From: Gemmataceae bacterium
GTDB taxonomy: Bacteria; Planctomycetota; Planctomycetia; Gemmatales; Gemmataceae
NCBI GenBank assembly: GCA_947490035.1
Contig: CANLGS010000302.1
Coordinates: 1-5,851 of the forward strand
Reading direction: 5' to 3'
Length of the DNA stretch: 5,851 bases
Position 1 is the stretch's first letter. Every line of letters begins with the position of its first letter. The notes under the pieces were generated by a model. It made no database searches. It worked only from the letters and a program-made list of their open reading frames with translations, and was not told the DNA's origin. Positions 1 to 5,851 of this stretch are shown in pieces. The position numbers and the translations under genes are program-made.

Positions 1-172
1 CTTCAACCCACCAGAGAAAATGAGTCGTGCAAAGCAGTGGGGTAACCAACCCTTCCAACTCCAAACGGCTCACGCGGCCACTGCTGGTCTCGCCTGCGAA
101 AGCTACGCTGTCCAGATGCCGACACCACAAACTGAGACACTACCCATTTTTCACCGTTTCCCCACACTCGCT

Positions 173-193
173 CCTTCTGTATCACACAGAAGG
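173..193 (-). terminator. Hairpin directly after the zinc-ribbon CBS gene, possible terminator
   Basis: The arms CCTTCTGT (173-180) and ACAGAAGG (186-193) pair perfectly over 8 bp around a 5-base loop. The hairpin begins on the base next to the TAA stop of the CBS gene at 194-196. No run of T follows it on the minus strand, so it is not a classical intrinsic terminator. It could protect the 3' end or assist termination. The remaining sequence, 1-172, shows no gene I can support. Confidence 0.35.
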
Positions 194-709
194 TTAACCG
201 TCGGGACACACGGCCGTGAGGTGGCGGAGGATGTCGCGGACGGAGATCACGCCCACCGGCTTGCCCGCGGCCACTACCGGTAAGTGCCGGTAGCCGCCCG
301 CGTCCATCTTGCCCAGCGCGAAGGCGAGAACGTCCGTGGGCGCGACCGTCTCCGGGTTCGGGGTCATGAACTGACTCACCGACAGCGCCTCGAACCCCGG
401 CACGCCGGCGACCTTCGTCAAAAAATCGCGCTCCGTCAAAATGCCGATCAGTTCACCGGCCGCGCCCGTCACGAGAACGGCCCCGATGCGCCCGGCGATC
501 AGCTGCCGCACCGCGTCGCCGAGGGTCGCGTCGGCGGGAACGGTCAGCGGCGGGCGCGGGTCGAGGACCGACACCGGGTCGTTCATCAGGCTGGCTTCGA
601 CCGGCCCGTTCGGGGCCGGCGCGTCGAGGCGCGCGAGCGCCAGTTCGCAGTTGGCGCACTTGTCTGTGCCGGGCGGGTTCTTGTCGTGGCCGCAGGCGGG
701 GCAATACAT
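194..709 (-). CDS. Zinc-ribbon plus paired CBS-domain protein
   Basis: This 171-residue soluble protein starts with a zinc-ribbon knuckle pair, C3-x2-C6 and C18-x2-C21. A short Pro/Ala linker follows, then two CBS domains at roughly residues 42-103 and 110-165. Each CBS domain ends in the usual nucleotide-contact motif: GILTERD at 89-95 and GVISVRD at 153-159. Such Bateman modules are known to bind AMP, ATP or related nucleotides and to regulate a partner. The partner here is unknown. The ATG at 707-709 puts the zinc ribbon at the extreme N-terminus; I see no Shine-Dalgarno sequence. The gene lies 121 bp downstream of korB on the same strand, and a long inverted repeat fills that gap, so co-transcription is possible but unproven. 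It is clearly paralogous to the CBS protein at 4965-5492: both contain GGYRHLPVV and TERD. A role in sensing energy charge for the Kor enzyme is a guess from position only. Confidence 0.88.
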   Translation of the reverse strand: MYCPACGHDKNPPGTDKCANCELALARLDAPAPNGPVEASLMNDPVSVLDPRPPLTVPADATLGDAVRQLIAGRIGAVLVTGAAGELIGILTERDFLTKVAGVPGFEALSVSQFMTPNPETVAPTDVLAFALGKMDAGGYRHLPVVAAGKPVGVISVRDILRHLTAVCPDG

Positions 710-712
710 CTC

Positions 713-830
713 AGTGTTCAGTTGTCAGTGTTCAGTTTTCAGTAAAACAGAGAACCGGGCAGCGAATGCCAGGTGGCACTTGCAACCCGGCTCTCTATTT
801 TACTGAAAACTGAACACTGACAACTGAACA

Positions 831-832
<2 letters not shown>
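713..832. repeat. Long inverted repeat built from 7-bp units, filling the korB-CBS gap
   Basis: The arms 713-747 and 798-832 are perfect reverse complements over 35 bp. Pairing continues to 713-759 against 786-832 (47 bp, two mismatches) around a 26-base loop at 760-785. The outer arm is made of 7-bp units of the form CAGTNNT: CAGTGTT, CAGTTGT, CAGTGTT, CAGTTTT, then CAGTAAA. The element overlaps the last two bases of the korB stop codon (831-833) and ends three bases before the CBS start codon. It therefore occupies the whole intergenic gap. Its AT content is higher than that of the flanking genes. It is probably a dispersed repeat or MITE-like element. As RNA it would form a very stable hairpin between the two genes. 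No target-site duplication is visible. Confidence 0.85.
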
Positions 833-1862
<1,030 letters not shown>

Positions 1863-1904
1863 TGGTATCTCGTATTGGGTGTGATGGTGTTTGGTTGGGT
1901 GGTT

Positions 1905-1967
1905 TGGTTAGCCGCAAGCCGAAGGCGAGCGCGACGCACACGCTCGCCTTCGGCTTGCGGCTAACCA
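1905..1967. repeat. Hairpin-forming inverted repeat between korA and korB
   Basis: The arms 1905-1931 and 1941-1967 are perfect reverse complements over 27 bp, with a 9-base loop CGACGCACA at 1932-1940. The core of the arm reads AGCCGCAAGCCGAAGGCGAG, a sequence I recall as recurring many times in Gemmata-type genomes; that is memory, not a search. It lies 7 bp after the korA stop and 42 bp before the korB start. Neither strand has a T tract after it, so it does not look like a standard terminator. It may instead be a mobile or REP-like repeat that stabilises or divides the korA-korB transcript. Confidence 0.85.
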
Positions 1968-1974
1968 GTTGGCT

Positions 1975-3975
1975 TTACGTCACAGGGCTTAGCCCCAGAG
2001 CCTTCTCGATGGCGGCTTCGATCTCGGACACCAAGAACGGTTTGCCCTGCACCTTGTTCAACCCCTCGGCCGGCACGAGGTACTTCGCGCGGAGCAGCCA
2101 GCACAGTTGCCCGGTGTTCAGTTCGGGTACCAGAATCTTCTTGAACCGCTTCAACACGGCTTCGGTGTTCTTCGGCATCGGGTTGAGGTAGCGGAAGTGG
2201 ACCTGCGCCACCTTCAACCCCTTGCGCTGGGCGCGCTGCACGGCGGTCGTGATGCTGCCGTAGGTGCCGCCCCAACCGACCAGGAGCAACTCCGCGTCCG
2301 CGTCGCCGGTCACTTCGAGTTCGGGGATCGTCTCCGCGATGTTCTCGATCTTCTTCCACCGCGTGTGCGTCATGTGTTCGTGGTTGGCCGGCTCGTAGTT
2401 GATGTTGCCGGTGATGTCCTGCTTCTCGATGCCGCCGATGCGGTGTTCGAGACCGGCCGTGCCCGGCACCGCCCACGGGCGCGACAGGTATTCGTCGCGC
2501 TTGTACGGGAGGAACTTCGCGGGCACCTCGCCCGGCGGCGTCTCGTGCGTCAGGTCGCTGCCCTCGCTGTTCGGCCCGGTCGGGTGCGCGATCTCGATCG
2601 ACTTCAGGTCCGCGACGTTCGGCATCTTCCACGGTTCCGAACCGTTCGCGATGTAGCCGTCGGACATGTAGAACACCGGGCACATGAACCGCGTCGCGAT
2701 GCGGACGGCTTCGATCGCCATGTCGAAGCAATCGACCGGCGACTGCGCCGCGACGATCGCCACCGGGCTGTCCCCGTTGCGGCCGAACATCGCTTGCAGC
2801 AGGTCGGACTGCTCCGTCTTGGTGGGCAACCCGGTGCTGGGTCCGCCGCGCTGCACGTTCACGATGACGAGCGGCAGTTCGGTCATCACCGCGAGGTTGA
2901 TGGCTTCGCTCTTGAGGCAGATGCCGGGGCCGCTGGTGCCGGTGATGCCGATGGCGCCGCCGTAACTGGCGCCCATCGCGACGCCGGCCGCGGCGATCTC
3001 GTCTTCCGCCTGGAAGGTCTTCACGCCGAACCGCCGCATCTCGGTGAGGCCTTCGAGGATCGCACTGGCCGGCGTGATCGGGTAGCCGGCGTACACGATC
3101 GTCTTCTTCGCGAGCTGACCGGCGGCGGTGAAGCCCAGCACGGCCGCGTCGTTGCCGGTGATCTTGCGGTAGGTGCCGGGCGAAATCTGCGCCTTCGCGA
3201 CGAGGTACTGCACCGGCAGGATTTCGACCGTCTCGCCGTAGTTGTACCCGGCCTTGAGCGCCTGCGTGTTGGCCTTGAGGACGGACAGCGTTTCGGGCTT
3301 CTTGCCGAACTTGTCCTTGATCCACCGCAGGGTGGCTTCGAGCGGGCGCTCGAACATCCAGTACACGAGGCCGAGCGCGAAGAAGTTCTTGCACCGGTCC
3401 TGTTCGCGCGGCGTGAGGCCGCAGTCCTTCACCGCTTCGATGGTGAGCTTCGCGACCGACACGCGGATGACGCGATAGCCCTTCAGCGAGCCGTCTTCGA
3501 GCGGGCTGACCTTGTACGCGGCCTTCTTCAGGTCGCTCGTTTCAAAGCCGTCGGTGTTGACGACGAGGATGCCGCCGGGCTGCAAGTCCTTGATGTTGGT
3601 CTTGAGCGCCGCGGCGTTCATGACGACGAGCGTGTCGAGGTCGTCGCCGGGCGTGTGAATTTCGTTGCTGGAGAAGTGGACCTGGAAGCCGGAGACGCCG
3701 GCGAGGGTGCCGGCGGGTGCGCGGATTTCGGCGGGGAAGTCGGGGAACGTGGCGATGTCGTTGCCCATGAGGGCGGACGTGTCGGTGAACCGCGTGCCGG
3801 CGAGCTGCATGCCGTCGCCGGAGTCGCCGGCGAACCGGATGGTGACCGACTCGCGCGTCTCGGTCTTGCGCGTGCGGCCGTTCGCGTGGCCGTTGGTGGT
3901 GGTGCCATTTGCGGTAGTGCCGTTCGCGCCGGCGGCCGGCTGCGCTTCGGCGGGAGAGCCGTTATCGGAACCCAT
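1975..3975 (-). CDS. korA: 2-oxoacid:ferredoxin oxidoreductase alpha subunit with fused gamma domain
   Basis: This 666-residue subunit pairs with KorB in CoA-dependent oxidative decarboxylation of a 2-oxoacid, with ferredoxin as electron acceptor. The gamma domain comes first, about residues 43-250, with the glycine-rich stretch AGDSGDGMQLAG at 49-60. The pyrimidine-binding alpha domain follows, with the family signature YPITPAS at 298-304 and QRGGPSTGLPTKTEQSDL at 375-392. The C-terminal transketolase-like domain begins near residue 555 (ELLLVGWGGTYG at 562-573). Length and domain order match gamma-alpha fused KorA proteins of the two-subunit type. Residues 3-37 are a low-complexity Gly/Asn/Thr/Ala tail unlike the rest. 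A good ribosome binding site upstream nevertheless supports this ATG. There is no separate ferredoxin-like delta subunit in the window. The gene precedes korB on the same strand, and the pair is probably an operon. Confidence 0.93.
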   Translation of the reverse strand: MGSDNGSPAEAQPAAGANGTTANGTTTNGHANGRTRKTETRESVTIRFAGDSGDGMQLAGTRFTDTSALMGNDIATFPDFPAEIRAPAGTLAGVSGFQVHFSSNEIHTPGDDLDTLVVMNAAALKTNIKDLQPGGILVVNTDGFETSDLKKAAYKVSPLEDGSLKGYRVIRVSVAKLTIEAVKDCGLTPREQDRCKNFFALGLVYWMFERPLEATLRWIKDKFGKKPETLSVLKANTQALKAGYNYGETVEILPVQYLVAKAQISPGTYRKITGNDAAVLGFTAAGQLAKKTIVYAGYPITPASAILEGLTEMRRFGVKTFQAEDEIAAAGVAMGASYGGAIGITGTSGPGICLKSEAINLAVMTELPLVIVNVQRGGPSTGLPTKTEQSDLLQAMFGRNGDSPVAIVAAQSPVDCFDMAIEAVRIATRFMCPVFYMSDGYIANGSEPWKMPNVADLKSIEIAHPTGPNSEGSDLTHETPPGEVPAKFLPYKRDEYLSRPWAVPGTAGLEHRIGGIEKQDITGNINYEPANHEHMTHTRWKKIENIAETIPELEVTGDADAELLLVGWGGTYGSITTAVQRAQRKGLKVAQVHFRYLNPMPKNTEAVLKRFKKILVPELNTGQLCWLLRAKYLVPAEGLNKVQGKPFLVSEIEAAIEKALGLSPVT

Positions 3976-4117
3976 AGAAGCCCTTCCTCGGAAGGTAAGA
4001 TGAGAGAGGTTTCGCTGAGTAGCCCGGTGCGGTCGGGCTTATCTTACACGCGCCGGCGCAAGAACCTACCCCCAGAAGGGAAGCCGCTCGCGGCTTTGCA
4101 AGATGTGCGAGTTGCGG
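3976..4117 (-). promoter_or_regulatory. korA leader: ribosome binding site and small dyads
   Basis: On the minus strand GAGGAAGG (3982-3989) ends 6 bases before the korA ATG and is the best Shine-Dalgarno match in the window. It sits inside a tight dyad, CCTTCC/GGAAGG. Further upstream are a hairpin with arms AGCCCG (4021-4026) and CGGGCT (4034-4039), and the 10-bp palindrome GCGCCGGCGC (4050-4059). TAAGAT at 4041-4046 could be a -10 element, but I see no matching -35 at a proper distance. The korA promoter is therefore expected here but not identified. Confidence 0.5.
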
Positions 4118-4204
4118 TTACTTGGGGAGCGGGAAGAAGACGGGCAGGTCGTGGTTCTTGTCGCCGCGGGTGACGGTGAGGAGGCAGTCGCCTGTCGCGG
4201 CCGA
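4118..4204 (-). pseudogene. C-terminal remnant of a lost gene, cut at the cassette edge
   Basis: Reading the minus strand into the TAA at 4118-4120 gives the tail TGDCLLTVTRGDKNHDLPVF followed by FPLPK. In the last 25 sense codons all but one third position is G or C, as in the neighbouring chromosomal genes and unlike the cassette gene. The pattern GD-x3-LTVTRG-x5-L-x-V resembles the final two strands of a PDZ domain, as found at the ends of many periplasmic serine proteases. That likeness is weak and by eye. No ATG, GTG or TTG gives a sensible gene in this frame. Just upstream, at 4200-4206, is the outer box of the attC-like site. The rest of the parent gene is not seen on the other side of the cassette, so it was probably lost or rearranged. 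It ends 142 bp before korA, on the same strand. Confidence 0.45.
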
Positions 4205-4296
4205 ACGACAAAGTTCAGCAGCGGGGCCGGCCGGAGAGGCGTCACAACTCGGCACGCCGTAATGCCGGCCCCGTCTGCTGCAACGGCTGGTTCGGC
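4200..4296 (-). other. attC-like integron recombination site
   Basis: Read on the minus strand, the 97-bp site begins with GCCGAAC (4296-4290) and ends with GTTCGGC (4206-4200), a perfect 7-bp pair matching R'' and R' boxes. Unpaired spacers follow inside: CAGCC (4289-4285) and TTTGTC (4212-4207). Next is a 19-bp L stem, 4284-4264 against 4231-4213. It is perfect except for two single bases, G at 4281 and A at 4274, that stick out of the same arm. Extrahelical bases confined to one arm, an unpaired spacer and a variable terminal hairpin (GGCGT 4238-4242 with ACGCC 4254-4258) are the defining features of attC folds. The R box is GTTCGGC where the consensus is GTTRRRY, one mismatch. The site begins 7 bases after the stop codon of the membrane-protein gene, the normal place for an attC. 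Confidence 0.7.
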
Positions 4297-4738
4297 GGCT
4301 CTGTTACGTAGTCGAGCCCGATGTCAACGCTCCGATCGCGAACACCACCACCAGATACCCGAACGTGAGGAGGAATAGGACATCGAACACTCGGTGCTGT
4401 CGACGCAACTCTCTGTCGTAGAAGAACAGTTGGAAGACCAGACGGACAAACCAGAAGACGGACAGAAAGCCGCTCAGACATCGTCCCAAGAGAGACCCCC
4501 CGGCCAACTCCTCCGCGAACCCGAAGCACAGCACGGCCATCCCCACGACTGTGAGCATGATGAATATATTCTGGACGACGAAGACCTCCGCCACATGACC
4601 CGGTAGAGTTCGAAGACTCTCCCGGTAGCGGAACATCCTCGCTGCGAAGACGTTCGCCGACGCCACCATTAGTTGAAGGCCACCGGCAGCCCAGATATAG
4701 GGGACGATCCACTCCAAAGTAGTTCCTTCGCCGCCGAA
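4206..4738 (-). mobile_element. Solitary integron-type gene cassette
   Basis: GTTCGGC occurs on the minus strand at 4739-4733, just upstream of the membrane-protein gene, and again as the last box of the attC-like site at 4206-4200. Integron integrase cuts after the first G of that box, which defines a cassette of 533 bp. It holds one gene with a very short leader and the attC directly behind it. This is the standard cassette layout. The gene has lower G/C-ending codon use (CTA, ATA, AGT, AGG, CAA) than its neighbours, which suggests transfer. No integrase gene, attI or second clear attC is in the window, so this would be a lone cassette or the edge of an array lacking an integrase. An accidental duplicate of a 7-mer is possible for the upstream box alone. 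Confidence 0.6.
4304..4717 (-). CDS. Small four-helix membrane protein of unknown function (cassette gene)
   Basis: This 137-residue protein is largely hydrophobic, with four likely membrane segments at about residues 5-25, 45-67, 76-98 and 110-131. Charged loops lie between them: RMFRYRESLR at 27-36 and DRELRRQHR at 101-109. The start is TTG at 4715-4717, supported by GAAGGA six bases upstream; no better start lies between the cassette edge and this codon. There is no cleavable signal peptide or recognisable catalytic motif. I recall uncharacterised four-helix planctomycete proteins with a similar R-YRE loop and a GR-LSGFL-FW segment, but I cannot name a family. Codon use is less GC-biased than in korA or korB, in keeping with arrival on a cassette. 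It lies between the two GTTCGGC boxes and is followed 7 bases later by the attC-like site. The function is unknown. Confidence 0.72.
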   Translation of the reverse strand: MEWIVPYIWAAGGLQLMVASANVFAARMFRYRESLRTLPGHVAEVFVVQNIFIMLTVVGMAVLCFGFAEELAGGSLLGRCLSGFLSVFWFVRLVFQLFFYDRELRRQHRVFDVLFLLTFGYLVVVFAIGALTSGSTT

Positions 4739-4739
4739 C

Positions 4740-4964
4740 TAGGTATTAGCCTGACACGGGTTGCGCGTTAGGACTGACCCGCTCGGTCAGCCCGAATTAC
4801 GCGCCGGTCAGCCCGAACGCGCAGAGTACCTGCCCGCCGTTCGGCTCGCAACTCCTTTCCGCCGAAATAATTCGGTCGGTTGCGAACGGCCTATTCGCGT
4901 GCCGCGCGGTTGGCGCCGGTCAGCCTATCACGCCAAGCAGTCGGTCAGGATCGCCGTGCCCGGC
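4740..4964. repeat. Non-coding region rich in GGTCAG repeats and dyads
   Basis: GGTCAG occurs at 4785, 4806, 4918 and 4943, and its complement CTGACC at 4774. CGGTCAGCCCGAA is repeated directly at 4784-4796 and 4805-4817, and GCGCCGGTCAGCC at 4801-4813 and 4913-4925. A nested hairpin pairs GCGCGT with ACGCGC (4799-4804) around CTGACC (4774-4779) and GGTCAG (4785-4790). A further dyad pairs 4836-4852 with GTTGCGAACGGC (4879-4890), with five extra bases on the left arm. Inside it is a hairpin of CCGAA (4862-4866) and TTCGG (4871-4875). Stops are frequent in the minus frames I read. It may be a degraded repeat cluster or the far flank of the cassette. Confidence 0.5.
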
Positions 4965-5492
4965 TCACGCGCCTTCGGGCGTTTCGGGGTAGCGGTTCGG
5001 TTCGGGCGGCAGGTTGAACACCAGCGCCGGGAAGTGTTCCACCAGGTAATGCACCACGCGGCGGGCGGAGAGGATGCCGACCGGGCGCCCGGCTTCATCG
5101 ACCACCGGCAGGTGCCGGTAGCCGCCCTTCTGCATCCGCTTCACTGCGGTCCGCACCGAGTCCTTCGGCGACACCGTCACCGGGTTCGCGGTCATGCACT
5201 GGCGAATCGGCGTATCGAGCGGCTTGCCGGGGGCCAGCACGCGCGTGAGCAGGTCGCGCTCGGTGAAGATGCCGACCACGAGGCCGCGTTCGGTGATGAG
5301 CAGGCACCCGACGCTGCCCTCGCGCATCGCCTCGACCGCGTCGCCCGCGGTGCCGGCCGCGTCGATGGCGCGGGGCGGCGACGGGTCCAGCCTGGACACG
5401 CTGTCCACTTTAAGGTTGCGGGACAGCTCCATCGGGTAGAGGCCGAGTGACGCGGCGGGCGGACGACGGCGCGGAGTGGGTGCGAAGCTCAT
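4965..5492 (-). CDS. Paired CBS-domain protein
   Basis: From the ATG at 5490-5492 this is a 175-residue soluble protein with two CBS domains, about residues 35-90 and 97-155. The first carries the full nucleotide-contact motif GIFTERD (74-80). In the second the equivalent is GILSARR (139-145), with Arg in place of the usual Asp, so the second site may bind differently or not at all. It shares GGYRHLPVV (123-131) and overall layout with the zinc-ribbon CBS protein at 194-709, but has a short basic Pro-rich N-terminus instead of the ribbon. The start is uncertain. An internal ATG at 5430-5432 would give 155 residues and still keep both domains. Neither has a clear ribosome binding site. The same frame stays open to 5819, but that part crosses a large inverted repeat and does not look like protein. 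The target is unknown. Confidence 0.85.
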   Translation of the reverse strand: MSFAPTPRRRPPAASLGLYPMELSRNLKVDSVSRLDPSPPRAIDAAGTAGDAVEAMREGSVGCLLITERGLVVGIFTERDLLTRVLAPGKPLDTPIRQCMTANPVTVSPKDSVRTAVKRMQKGGYRHLPVVDEAGRPVGILSARRVVHYLVEHFPALVFNLPPEPNRYPETPEGA

Positions 5493-5559
5493 GCAACGTC
5501 CGGCGAGCGGAACGAACCGGGAAGCGCCGCGGGCGGTGATATTCTCCGAACGCCGGTAC

Positions 5560-5575
5560 GTTGGGCAAGCCCAAC
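5560..5575. promoter_or_regulatory. Perfect 16-bp palindrome, possible operator
   Basis: GTTGGGC (5560-5566) and GCCCAAC (5569-5575) form perfect 7-bp arms around AA. The centre lies about 75 bp upstream of the CBS start at 5492, a distance that would suit a dimeric regulator or a promoter-overlapping operator. There is no second copy in the window and no regulator gene beside it, so the role is a guess. Confidence 0.3.
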
Positions 5576-5588
5576 TGCGCCGCCCTTC

Positions 5589-5700
5589 AGAGTGGTCCGC
5601 TCGCTCCGCGAGCGGTCGCTTCGGCAAGACGAGGCCATAAGGAGGCGTCGTTGCTCCCGTGTCGGGTATCGCACCGCTCGCGGAGCGAGCGGACCACTCT
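5589..5700. repeat. Inverted repeat with 28-bp perfect arms, each itself a hairpin
   Basis: The arms 5589-5616 and 5673-5700 are exact reverse complements, separated by 56 bases. Each arm contains its own 8-bp hairpin, CCGCTCGC-TCC-GCGAGCGG and its complement, so the element can fold either as one long stem or as two short ones. This resembles paired REP elements (BIME-like). No target duplication flanks it. It is probably a dispersed chromosomal repeat. Confidence 0.8.
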
Positions 5701-5705
5701 CTAAA

Positions 5706-5746
5706 CCGATCTTTCCCAGATGAACGCCTCTGGGAACACGAATCGG
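5706..5746. terminator. Compound stem-loop, possible end of an upstream transcript
   Basis: TTCCCAGA (5713-5720) pairs with TCTGGGAA (5729-5736) over 8 bp around TGAACGCC. An outer stem pairs CCGAT (5706-5710) with ATCGG (5742-5746). On the minus strand only TTTAG follows, so a Rho-independent terminator for a gene beyond the right edge is possible but weak. Confidence 0.3.
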
Positions 5747-5851
5747 CTGTGCGGTCACAGATTACCCCCGTGACGGGTGGTCTGCAACGATTTTCGCACC
5801 CGGATGAGGTCTTGACCACGGTCGAACGGTTCCCCCAACCACCACTCCGAA

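Larger units (their letters stand above)
5493..5851. other. Gene-free region upstream of the CBS gene
   Basis: I see no convincing gene in these 359 bases. They hold a 16-bp palindrome (5560-5575), a long inverted repeat (5589-5700) and a compound stem-loop (5706-5746), each listed separately. The CBS promoter should lie here. TTGCCC at 5565-5570 with GAATAT 18 bases downstream is the nearest pair to a sigma-70 promoter, and it is poor. Confidence 0.5.

Noticed and set aside
3..209. A 68-codon minus-strand frame at the left edge
   Set aside because: It overlaps the end of the CBS gene, contains the terminator-like hairpin and shows no protein-like pattern.
1905..1967. Intrinsic terminator after korA
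   Set aside because: The stem is strong, but no T run follows on either strand, and korA and korB are expected to be expressed together.
1961..3394. A 477-codon minus-strand frame inside korA
   Set aside because: Out-of-frame shadow of korA, extremely Arg-rich with no domain.
2107..4173. A 688-codon open frame on the plus strand
   Set aside because: It lies opposite korA, which has all its family motifs. The translation is an Arg/Val/Asp/His-rich antisense product typical of high-GC DNA.
4242..4712. Alternative 156-codon minus-strand frame over the membrane-protein gene
   Set aside because: It is Arg/Ser/Gly-rich, and its end (QPLQQTGPALR) is just the attC-like site read as protein. The other frame has four clean membrane segments and a ribosome binding site.
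4733..4845. A second attC between GCCGAAC (4845-4839) and GTTCGGC (4739-4733)
   Set aside because: The outer boxes match, but the stretches next to them (15 and 22 bases) do not pair as L boxes, and the inner stem begins too far inside. Kept only as a possible decayed site.
4761..5450. A 229-codon plus-strand frame
   Set aside because: Antisense to the CBS gene and the repeat-rich gap; composition is that of an antisense shadow.
5493..5819. N-terminal extension of the CBS protein by 109 residues
   Set aside because: The frame is open, but it runs through the 28-bp-arm inverted repeat and the palindrome, has no domain resemblance and no ribosome binding site. The ATG at 5490-5492 or 5430-5432 is more sensible.

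Overview
The window reads as a piece of a high-GC planctomycete chromosome, probably of the Gemmata group. The grounds are the strongly G/C-ending codons, the two-subunit 2-oxoacid:ferredoxin oxidoreductase, weak or absent Shine-Dalgarno sequences, and intergenic gaps filled with inverted repeats of a kind I recall from such genomes. This placement is inference; nothing here fixes the species. All five intact genes, and one gene remnant, lie on the minus strand, so the window is transcribed from right to left.

From right to left: (1) 5493-5851 has no convincing gene. It holds a stem-loop, a 112-bp inverted repeat with 28-bp perfect arms, and a 16-bp palindrome upstream of the next gene. (2) 4965-5492 encodes a small paired-CBS-domain protein. 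(3) 4740-4964 is non-coding and packed with GGTCAG-type repeats and dyads. (4) 4206-4738 looks like a complete integron-type gene cassette: a TTG-started four-helix membrane protein of unknown function, then a 97-bp attC-like recombination site (4200-4296). The box GTTCGGC stands at both edges. (5) 4118-4204 is the last ~25 codons of an otherwise missing gene, cut at the cassette edge. (6) 1975-3975 and 831-1862 encode the alpha (with fused gamma domain) and beta subunits of a 2-oxoacid:ferredoxin oxidoreductase, most like KorA and KorB. (7) 194-709 encodes a second paired-CBS protein with an N-terminal zinc ribbon. (8) 1-193 holds only a short hairpin after that gene.

KorA and KorB together would convert 2-oxoglutarate (or a related 2-oxoacid) plus CoA to the acyl-CoA and CO2, reducing ferredoxin. 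All four cysteines expected to hold the beta-subunit [4Fe-4S] cluster are present, as is the thiamine diphosphate motif. The two CBS proteins on either side are paralogues of one another and may sense adenylate nucleotides; their link to the oxidoreductase rests only on position. The most unusual item is the solitary cassette with a well-formed attC fold but no integrase in view. In addition, each of three intergenic gaps carries a different long inverted repeat.
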